From Haematospirillum jordaniae (GTDB lineage Bacteria > Pseudomonadota > Alphaproteobacteria > Rhodospirillales > Rhodospirillaceae): 64,000 nt of DNA. Positions 58,193 to 64,000 of the stretch are shown here, piece by piece. Every line of letters begins with the position of its first letter. Position 1 is the stretch's first letter. Below the pieces are notes generated by a model that saw only the letters and a program-made list of their open reading frames with translations, was not told the origin of the DNA and ran no database searches. The translations under genes and the position numbers were made by a program. The DNA is taken from positions 1,170,001 through 1,234,000 of the forward strand of contig NZ_CP014525.1 of NCBI RefSeq assembly GCF_001611975.1, in the 5' to 3' direction.

Positions 58193-58915
58193 CTATTCTC
58201 GGAACTTGGACTGGCGGATTTTTTCAGCCTCCCCCGAAGCTTCCAGAGCATCAAGGGCAGCCTGAAGCTTGGAGACGAGGGCATCGTCCAGTGTGCGGTT
58301 GCAGGCCAGTGCCAAGGTATTTTCGCGGATCTCCAGAACCTGTTCGATCTCTAGGCCGCCATCCTTAGCCAGCTTCATGCCGGAAATCTGGGTTGTTGCC
58401 CAAGCATCAATCTTGCCGGATTCCAGCTTCTTGACATTGAAGTGGTCTGCTGTTGCTTCTTCAACGGAGAAGCCCCTGCCTTTCAGGTGCACGGCAATAG
58501 CATCGCCGATATAGCCGCCAATGATTTTGCCTTTCAGGTCATCAAGGCTTTTGGCTTGCAGCGGGCTGCCCTTTTTCCTGTAGACCACCCACCGATTTGT
58601 TTCGATCGGGCTGACCCATTTGAACAGGGGCTTGCGGTCTTTTGTGATCTGGGTCGGGAAGACGCAATTTTCAGGTTTGACAAGAGCCGTGTTGTACGAC
58701 CGGTTCCACGGACCATTGACAATCTGGTAGCTGATGCCCGCCTGTTTCATGATCAGGCGCACAATCTCGACAGCTGTGCCTGTAGACTTGTGTTCTTTGG
58801 TATAGCTGAAGGGATACCATTCTTCGGTATTGAGGGTCAGGATCGGTGTTGCCGACGAGGCCTGCTTTGGCAGCATCGCGCACGCAAGCACGGCAAGCAC
58901 AGGGCGTATGCGCAT
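58193..58915 (-). CDS. periplasmic family-3 solute-binding protein, array copy G
   Basis: A 240-residue member of the amino-acid-type (HisJ/GlnH-like) binding proteins, last in transcription of seven tandem copies. Signal peptide about residues 1-21. Shared array motifs: 'NTEEWYPFSYTK', 'GPWNRSYNTAL', 'ITKDRKPLFKWV' (the Arg that normally grips the ligand alpha-carboxylate), 'IDAWATTQISG', and a cysteine pair in 'ENCVFPT' and 'LALACNRT'. It differs from its siblings by S-Y-T instead of N-Y in the first loop. 97 bases separate it from copy F. No permease or ATPase gene is adjacent. Confidence 0.9.
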   Translation of the reverse strand: MRIRPVLAVLACAMLPKQASSATPILTLNTEEWYPFSYTKEHKSTGTAVEIVRLIMKQAGISYQIVNGPWNRSYNTALVKPENCVFPTQITKDRKPLFKWVSPIETNRWVVYRKKGSPLQAKSLDDLKGKIIGGYIGDAIAVHLKGRGFSVEEATADHFNVKKLESGKIDAWATTQISGMKLAKDGGLEIEQVLEIRENTLALACNRTLDDALVSKLQAALDALEASGEAEKIRQSKFRE

Positions 58916-59012
58916 AAGGTGCTCCTTGCCTCTCTCACCTATGCCTGAAGGCAGGATCCCTGCTGTAAACCGGGGAAATCAGTGTTCCCACGGTATACAG
59001 CAGGGGTAAGGA

Positions 59013-59720
59013 TCAGAACTTGGACTGACGGATCTTTTCGGCTTCCCCGGATGAATTGAGAGTATCCAGCGCAGCCTGAAGCTTGGCGATCGTGGCATCG
59101 TCGATTTCCTTGTTACAGGCAAGACCCATAACATTCTCGCGGATGTCGATCACTTTTTCGATTTCCACGCCGGCGTCCTTGGCCAGCTTGATCCCCGAAA
59201 TATCGGTTGTGGCCCACGCGTCGATACGCCCGGCCTGCAGCTTTTTCGGGTTGGCATCATCGCCGGGGGCTTCGTCAACAGTGAAGCCTTGGCTCTTCAT
59301 GTAGTTGGCCACGGCGTCCCCGACATAGCCACCGATCTTCTTGCCTTTCAGATCGTCCATGGATGCAGCCGTCAGGGCGTTGCCCTTGGCCTTGTAGACC
59401 ACCCACTTCACGGTTTCCACGGGCGTGACCCACTTGAACAGGGGCTTGCGCTCGTCGGTGACGGTGGTCGAATAAACGCAGTTGTCTTTCTGCGTCAGGG
59501 CTGTGTTGTAGGCCCGGTTCCATGGCCCGAGGGCAATGGTGTAGGGGACCTGTGCAGCCTGTGCAGCCCGTTCCACAATTTGGGTGGCCGTGCCGGCAAC
59601 CTTGCCATCCTTGGCATAGTTGTAGGGGAACCATTCTTCAGTATTGAAGGTCAAGGTCTGGGCTGCAGCCACACCCGGTGCCACGAGCAGGGCAAGAGCA
59701 GGCAAAAAGCGTTTGAACAT
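59013..59720 (-). CDS. periplasmic family-3 solute-binding protein, array copy F
   Basis: A 235-residue copy with a clear signal peptide (cleavage about after residue 20, 'APGVAAA|QTLTF'). 'NTEEWFPYNYAKDGKVAGTA', 'GPWNRAYNTAL', 'VTDERKPLFKWV', 'IDAWATTDISG', and Cys in 'DNCVYST' and 'GLACNKE'. It begins a second transcription unit: a promoter lies in the AT-rich gap before it, so F and G may be expressed separately from A-E. Copies A, D and F resemble each other most. Confidence 0.92.
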   Translation of the reverse strand: MFKRFLPALALLVAPGVAAAQTLTFNTEEWFPYNYAKDGKVAGTATQIVERAAQAAQVPYTIALGPWNRAYNTALTQKDNCVYSTTVTDERKPLFKWVTPVETVKWVVYKAKGNALTAASMDDLKGKKIGGYVGDAVANYMKSQGFTVDEAPGDDANPKKLQAGRIDAWATTDISGIKLAKDAGVEIEKVIDIRENVMGLACNKEIDDATIAKLQAALDTLNSSGEAEKIRQSKF

Positions 59721-59782
59721 CAGGACACTCCCCGTTTTTGATGGGCTTAATCACAGAAATTCCACTCGCCACGCGCCGGATG

Positions 59783-59812
59783 ATTAAACTACTAATTTTT
59801 ATCCAAGGTCAA
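59783..59812 (-). promoter_or_regulatory. promoter within the binding-protein array
   Basis: On the minus strand TTGACC (59812-59807), 18 bases, TTTAAT (59788-59783), in the 143-base AT-rich gap between copies E and F. Other gaps in the array are 5-32 bases except F-G (97). Confidence 0.5.
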
Positions 59813-59863
59813 TATGTTATCTGTAATATGCGTTCATATGTATTTAGTTTTTGTGTCGTTTTT

Positions 59864-60574
59864 CTATTTTTTATCGCTTCTTATTTTTTCCACTTCACCA
59901 TTTTTATTCATTGCATCCAGTGAGTCCTGAAGTTTTTTTATAGTAACATCATCAATTGACTTGTTGCAGGCCAACCCCATGGGGCGTTCGCTGACAACAA
60001 GAAGGGGTTCAACGTCTATGCCGGCTTCCTTGGACAGTTTGGGGCCAAGAAAGTCTGATGTGGCCCAGGCATCGATCCGCTTGGTGCGCAGGCGCATGGG
60101 GTTCAGGCTGTCTGTTGTGGTTTCATCGACCCGGAAGCCGCGCAGCTTCAGATAGGATGCTGATGCATCGCCGCTGTACCCACCAATGGTATGCTCCTTG
60201 AGATCATCAAGGGTTTTGGCTGTCAGGGGGCTATCCTTCAGCTTGTAGATGACCATCCGCATGGTGTCTATGGGCAGGACCCATTTGAAAAGATCTTTCC
60301 GCTCTTCGCTGAAGATCGCTGAAAAGACACAATTGTTGTTCTGGCTCAGGGCATTGCTGAAAGACTGCTGCCAAGGACCGGTGACCAGGCGGTACGAAAC
60401 ACCTGCTTTTTCTGCCATCAAGGCGACAATGCGCGTTGATGTTCCGGTGATCTTGCCATTTTCCAGATAATTGTACGGGTAATAGTCTTCTGTATTGAAG
60501 ATCAGGGGCTCTGATCTGGCAGCATGGGAGGCCAATACCAGAACAAGGATGACAGGAACGCGAAAGCTGGTCAT
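59864..60574 (-). CDS. periplasmic family-3 solute-binding protein, array copy E
   Basis: A 236-residue copy, the most divergent of the seven in its ligand-facing loops: 'GPWQQSFSNAL' instead of PWNRSYNTAL, 'FSEERKDLFKWV', 'IDAWATSDFLG', and an end 'EVEKIRSDKK' rather than IRQSKF. Signal peptide about 1-21. The cysteine pair 'NNCVFSA' / 'GLACNKS' and the ligand Arg are kept. Lower GC at its 3' end leads into the AT-rich gap. Altered loops suggest a different ligand. Confidence 0.9.
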   Translation of the reverse strand: MTSFRVPVILVLVLASHAARSEPLIFNTEDYYPYNYLENGKITGTSTRIVALMAEKAGVSYRLVTGPWQQSFSNALSQNNNCVFSAIFSEERKDLFKWVLPIDTMRMVIYKLKDSPLTAKTLDDLKEHTIGGYSGDASASYLKLRGFRVDETTTDSLNPMRLRTKRIDAWATSDFLGPKLSKEAGIDVEPLLVVSERPMGLACNKSIDDVTIKKLQDSLDAMNKNGEVEKIRSDKK

Positions 60575-60604
60575 GAGTCTTGATCCTTGTGCTGTCGCCC
60601 GGGA

Positions 60605-61336
60605 TCAGAGCTTGGATTTGCGGATGGCATCGGCTTCGCCGGATGCATTGAGCTCGTTCAGGGCTTTTTGCATGGCCATAACGGCGTTGTCATCGACCAT
60701 TTTGTTGCATGCCAGCCCCAATTCGTTGTCGCGGATCGGAAGTACCAGTTCGATCTCGACTTCGCTGTCCTGAGCCAGTTTCAGCCCCGAGGCATCGTAG
60801 GTAGCCCACACATCAATGCGTCCGGCTTCCAGTTTGCGGGGGTTGATGTGATCGCTGGCGGCTTCCTCCACCTTGAAGTCATTGTTTTTCAGATAGGTGG
60901 CAATGGCATCACCCAGATAGCCGCCAAACACGCGGTTGCGCAGGTCTTCCAGGGATTTGGCCTCTATCAGGCTTCCCTTTTTCTTGTAGACAACCCAGCG
61001 GGCATTCTCGATGGGAGCAACCCATTTGAACAGGGGCCGGCGTTCCTCGGTGATATTGGTGGAATACACACAATGATTGGGAAGCGTCAGCGCATTGTTA
61101 TAGGAGCGGTTCCACGGGCCGAGCGTAATCGTATAGGGAATACCGGCCTTGCTGGCGATACGTTTGACCAGCTCGGTTGCTGTGCCGACCACACTGTCGC
61201 CCTTGGCGTAATTATAGGGAAACCACTCTTCGGTGTTGAAGATCAGTGTTTGCCCCTGGGCCATGGCCGTACCGGGTTTTACCGCCGGTCCGATGACAAG
61301 GGTGGCCAGAAGGGCAATGGCAGAAAATGACTTCAT
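60605..61336 (-). CDS. periplasmic family-3 solute-binding protein, array copy D
   Basis: A 243-residue copy with signal peptide of about 26 residues. 'NTEEWFPYNYAKGDSVVGTA', 'GPWNRSYNNAL', 'ITEERRPLFKWV', 'IDVWATYDASG', Cys in 'NHCVYST' and 'GLACNKM'. 30 bases separate it from copy E, 32 from copy C. The Y in WATYDASG and 'SEVEIELVLPIRDNEL' are local differences. Confidence 0.92.
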   Translation of the reverse strand: MKSFSAIALLATLVIGPAVKPGTAMAQGQTLIFNTEEWFPYNYAKGDSVVGTATELVKRIASKAGIPYTITLGPWNRSYNNALTLPNHCVYSTNITEERRPLFKWVAPIENARWVVYKKKGSLIEAKSLEDLRNRVFGGYLGDAIATYLKNNDFKVEEAASDHINPRKLEAGRIDVWATYDASGLKLAQDSEVEIELVLPIRDNELGLACNKMVDDNAVMAMQKALNELNASGEADAIRKSKL

Positions 61337-61368
61337 GGTGGTATCCCCTGTGAACCGGTCAGATTATT

Positions 61369-62079
61369 TCAGAATTTGGACTGGCGTATTTTGTCGGCCT
61401 CGCCGGAGGCGTTGATGGCATCCAGCGCAGCCTGTAGCTTGGCAATAATGGCATCATCGGTGGCCAGGTTGCAGGCCAGTCCCAGATCATTCTCGCTGAA
61501 GACCAGGGCTGGTTCTATCTCCACTCCGGCCTCACGGGCCTGACGAACCGATGTATCGGCTGTTGCCCACAAATCGATACGGCCACTTTTCAGTTTGCTG
61601 GCATTGACGTAATCAGCCGGCGCTTCTTCTACGGTCAGGCCACGCGCTTCCAGATACTCGACCTCGACCGATCCCTTGTAGCTGCCGATCTTCATATTTT
61701 TCACGTCGGACAAGGATGTGGTTGTGAGGCTGTTTCCGCGCAGCTTGAACAAGACCAGGCGGGTTCTTTCAATGGGGGCGACCCATTTGAACAGGGGTTT
61801 GCGTTCATCGGTGATGACGGTGGAGAACACGCAGTTTCCCGGGTGGTTCAGGGCGGTGTTATAGGACCGGTTCCATGGCCCCAGAACGGTTTCATAATCA
61901 ATGTCTGCGTTCTTGGCGATCAGGCGGACAATGTCGGTGGATGTGCCTGCAACCCGCCCGTTTTCCATATAGTTGTAGGGTGCCCATTCTTCTGTGTTGA
62001 ACACAAGCGGCTGTGCACCGGCTGGTGCACACGCAAGCACCAGACTGAGGAAAAGGACAGGGCCACGGCATTCCGGCAT
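61369..62079 (-). CDS. periplasmic family-3 solute-binding protein, array copy C
   Basis: A 236-residue copy started at ATG 62079, giving a normal signal peptide ('LFLSLVLACAPAGA|QPLVF'); a longer frame to 62256 runs into copy B. 'NTEEWAPYNYMENGRVAGTS', 'GPWNRSYNTAL', 'ITDERKPLFKWV', 'IDLWATADTSV', Cys in 'GNCVFST' and 'GLACNLA'. The second-lobe loop 'YKGSVEVEYLEARG' differs strongly from the GDAIA-type of copies D, F and G. Confidence 0.92.
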   Translation of the reverse strand: MPECRGPVLFLSLVLACAPAGAQPLVFNTEEWAPYNYMENGRVAGTSTDIVRLIAKNADIDYETVLGPWNRSYNTALNHPGNCVFSTVITDERKPLFKWVAPIERTRLVLFKLRGNSLTTTSLSDVKNMKIGSYKGSVEVEYLEARGLTVEEAPADYVNASKLKSGRIDLWATADTSVRQAREAGVEIEPALVFSENDLGLACNLATDDAIIAKLQAALDAINASGEADKIRQSKF

Positions 62080-62110
62080 TGTAACAGTTCCCCTTGTTAC
62101 AGGTCCAAAA

Positions 62111-62854
62111 TCACGGGACAGGCGTTTGGTATCGGGACCGGCGTATCTCTTCAGCCTCTCCGGATGCGTTAAGCTGGTCAAGAGCCTCCTGCAACCGTTC
62201 GATGATATGGTCATCAATATTTTTGTTACACGCCAACCCGATGACATTCTCAGCAAAGACCAGCGCTTCCTCGACCTCTATACCGGCCTCGCGGGCCACC
62301 TGTTCGTCGCCTTCGCCGCCGGCCCACAGGTCTATACGCCCTGTCTTCAGTTTGTTCATGTTGACGTAATCGCTGTTGGCTTCCTCGACCTCGATGTTGG
62401 CGTCGCGCAGGTAACCAACCCAGATGTCGTTGCTGTACGATCCAATCTTCTTGCCGCGCAGGTCCTCCAGGGACAGTGCCTTGAAGGGATCGCCCTTGAG
62501 TTTGTAGATCACGGATTTGCTGATTTCGATCGGCATAACCCATTTGAAAAGAGGTTCCCTGGCTTCGGTAAACTTTGTTGAGAAGACGCAGTGCCCATCC
62601 TGGTGCAGAGCATTGTTGTAACTCTTTTTCCAGGGGCCGACGATGATGTCATACGCAATGTCGGCATCTTTGGCGATGCGTCGCACAATATCAGCCGATG
62701 TTCCGACAACCTTCCCGTCCTGGAAGTAGTTGAACGGAGGCGATTCTTCCGTATTGAACACAAGTCGCCCGGCCCCGGCCGGGACCGGGGCAAGAGCCAT
62801 AAAACAGGCCACAAGGGCGCTGGTATGGCTGCAGAGATGTCTAGGGCCGGGCAT
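62111..62854 (-). CDS. periplasmic family-3 solute-binding protein, array copy B
   Basis: A 247-residue copy. Signal peptide about 28 residues ('ALAPVPAGA|GRLVF'). 'NTEESPPFNYFQDGKVVGTS' lacks the Trp of the others (EEW becomes EES), 'GPWKKSYNNAL' and 'FTEAREPLFKWV' keep the Arg, 'IDLWAGGEGDEQ' replaces WATTD-S-G, Cys in 'GHCVFST' and 'GLACNKN'. Loss of the aromatic residue and a Gly-rich second-lobe loop imply a changed pocket. Only 5 bases separate it from copy A. Confidence 0.9.
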   Translation of the reverse strand: MPGPRHLCSHTSALVACFMALAPVPAGAGRLVFNTEESPPFNYFQDGKVVGTSADIVRRIAKDADIAYDIIVGPWKKSYNNALHQDGHCVFSTKFTEAREPLFKWVMPIEISKSVIYKLKGDPFKALSLEDLRGKKIGSYSNDIWVGYLRDANIEVEEANSDYVNMNKLKTGRIDLWAGGEGDEQVAREAGIEVEEALVFAENVIGLACNKNIDDHIIERLQEALDQLNASGEAEEIRRSRYQTPVP

Positions 62855-62859
62855 ACTGT

Positions 62860-63579
62860 CTACTCTTGCATCTGGAACTTGCTTTGCCGGATCTTGTCGG
62901 CTTCGCCCGATGCAATCAGGTCGTCCAGTGCTTTCTGCATTTTGGCGATCACGGCATCATCAACCGATTTGTTGCAGGCCAGTCCCAGCGGATGTTCATG
63001 GGCAACCATCACTTCCTCGACCTCCACACCGGCTTCCTTGGCCAGTTTCAGGCCGGATGTATCGGTTGTGATCCAGGCATCGATGCGCCCGGTTACCAGT
63101 TTCTTTGGATTGACGTTGTCTGCCGGGGCTTCATCCACGGTGAAACCTTTGCTCTTCAGGAATTCAGCCGCGGCATCATCGGTATAGCTGCCGATTTTCT
63201 TGCCCTTTAGATCATCCAGTGATGATGCGGTCAGGGGTTTGCCCTTGAGTTTGTAGATGATCAGCCGGGTTGTATCGATGGGATACACCCATTTGAACAG
63301 GGGCTTTCTTTCGTCGGTGACAGCAGTGGTATAAACACACTTGCCGGGGAGGTTCAGGGCCTCGGTGTAGGATTTGTTCCACGGGCCAAGCACAATTTCA
63401 TATTCAACGTCGGCATTCTTGCCGATCAGCTTGATCAGTTCGGTCGATGACCCGACAACCTTTCCGTTTTTGGTGTAGTTGTAGGGAAACCAGTCCTCGG
63501 TATTGAAGGTCAGAGGTGCTGCTGTCGCGGTAAGGGGTAGAAAGGCTGCAAGCACAACCGGGATAAAGCGTTTCGTCAT
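62860..63579 (-). CDS. periplasmic family-3 solute-binding protein, array copy A (first of operon)
   Basis: A 239-residue copy, first in transcription. ATG 63579 has GGAG upstream and gives a signal peptide of about 21 residues; the frame further up is unsupported. 'NTEDWFPYNYTKNGKVVGSS', 'GPWNKSYTEAL', 'VTDERKPLFKWV', 'IDAWITTDTSG', Cys in 'GKCVYTT' and 'GLACNKS'. It stands for the array consensus, so the ancestral gene probably looked like this. The promoter should be within 63580-63760, divergent from the next gene, but none was clear. Confidence 0.92.
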   Translation of the reverse strand: MTKRFIPVVLAAFLPLTATAAPLTFNTEDWFPYNYTKNGKVVGSSTELIKLIGKNADVEYEIVLGPWNKSYTEALNLPGKCVYTTAVTDERKPLFKWVYPIDTTRLIIYKLKGKPLTASSLDDLKGKKIGSYTDDAAAEFLKSKGFTVDEAPADNVNPKKLVTGRIDAWITTDTSGLKLAKEAGVEVEEVMVAHEHPLGLACNKSVDDAVIAKMQKALDDLIASGEADKIRQSKFQMQE

Positions 63580-63875
63580 GGAGTGCACTCCGCATCCGTA
63601 TGGGAAAGGCAGGGGGCAGGGTGTCTGTACAGGGATGACGCAACAAAAGCCCGGAGCGCCGGAGCAGGGCACCGTACGGGGCTGTCCTGTCAGCTTCAGG
63701 GCAGGACGATGAATCATCAAGATATTTCTATCCGGTGTCCTGAAGGGTATTCTGCCCGGTCATGACGCCTATATGCGGTGTGGTGGTGGATTTTGAACAG
63801 GACTGTCGGAAAAAGGGCTGTATTTTTGTGCCGGGACAGGCAATCTGGCGGCCTGTTTCTGTTCGCTTGGGTTTG

Positions 63876-64000
63876 ATGATTGTGTCCAGATTGTCCGAAA
63901 CGGTTCCTGTTGCATCCCCATCTGTCCGCAAGGGGCTGATTCGCCGCCTGTATGACTGGACCCTGCGTGTGGCGGAGGGCCCCCGGGCCATCCCGGTTCT
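63876..64000 (+). CDS. YqaA/DedA-like membrane protein, 5' part (runs off the window)
   Basis: The first 41 codons only. 'RRLYDWTLRVAEGPRAIPVL' is the typical start of YqaA-family inner-membrane proteins (lRrLYdwtl.lA..p.A...l). ATG 63876 is used, but the same frame is open back to an ATG at 63762, so the start is uncertain. The function of the family is not established; VTT-like lipid transport is suspected. Confidence 0.55.
   Translation, partial: MIVSRLSETVPVASPSVRKGLIRRLYDWTLRVAEGPRAIPV

Noticed and set aside
1..64000. CRISPR arrays
   Set aside because: No series of regularly spaced identical repeats was seen, and no cas genes occur.

Overview
The window looks like the chromosome of an alphaproteobacterium, most likely in the Rhodospirillales. 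Support comes from a circularly permuted two-piece tmRNA with the tag ANDNVELAAAA followed by an alpha-type SspB, a class I (archaeal-type) lysyl-tRNA synthetase, a CIRCE-controlled groESL operon, and a Bbp19/T7-like phage gene style common in that group. Most of the DNA is GC-rich with housekeeping-like coding. Two stretches, about 0.3-5.3 kb and 7.1-8 kb, are visibly AT-richer.

Layout. (1) 0.06-0.23 kb: tRNA-Ala(CGC) with its promoter and terminator. (2) 0.47-5.35 kb: a decayed surface-polysaccharide locus containing remnants of an asparagine synthetase, methyltransferases, a flippase and a glycosyltransferase; only one methyltransferase (4138-4878) is intact. (3) 5.4-7.0 kb: divergent ArgP-like regulator and LysE/ArgO exporter. 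(4) 7.2-13.0 kb: an intact, translationally coupled glycan-modification operon (methyltransferase, DegT aminotransferase, radical SAM/SPASM enzyme, TylF-like methyltransferase, WbqC-like protein, glycosyltransferase). (5) 13.1-25.6 kb: groESL, a TVP38-family membrane protein, a GT2 glycosyltransferase, class I LysRS, a chemoreceptor, tRNA-Asn, a small XRE protein, a DinG-like helicase and a class IV aminotransferase. (6) 25.7-41.1 kb: a compact, apparently intact podovirus-type structural cassette. (7) 41.1-58.1 kb: mostly housekeeping genes (dusC, a BKACE enzyme, thyA-folA, ssrA, sspB, fumarase, holC, an ABC-F ATPase, ndk, aspartate aminotransferase, a LysM protein, a universal stress protein, YchJ, a two-domain kinase, terC). 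(8) 58.2-63.6 kb: seven tandem paralogous periplasmic family-3 solute-binding proteins with no transporter subunits in the window, then the start of a YqaA-like membrane protein that runs off the end.

Two regions stand out. The 15-kb phage cassette carries portal, scaffold, capsid, tail tube, fibre, large terminase and lysis genes in T7-like order. It has no polymerase, primase or phage-type integrase, its S24-type repressor lacks both catalytic residues, and two non-phage inserts sit inside the capsid region: an opposite-strand gene with two chemoreceptor-hairpin-like segments and a DDE integrase. It has the size and content of a gene transfer agent or other domesticated particle. The seven-copy binding-protein array, each copy with the same cysteine pair and ligand-arginine motif, suggests a sensing or scavenging system whose partners lie elsewhere.
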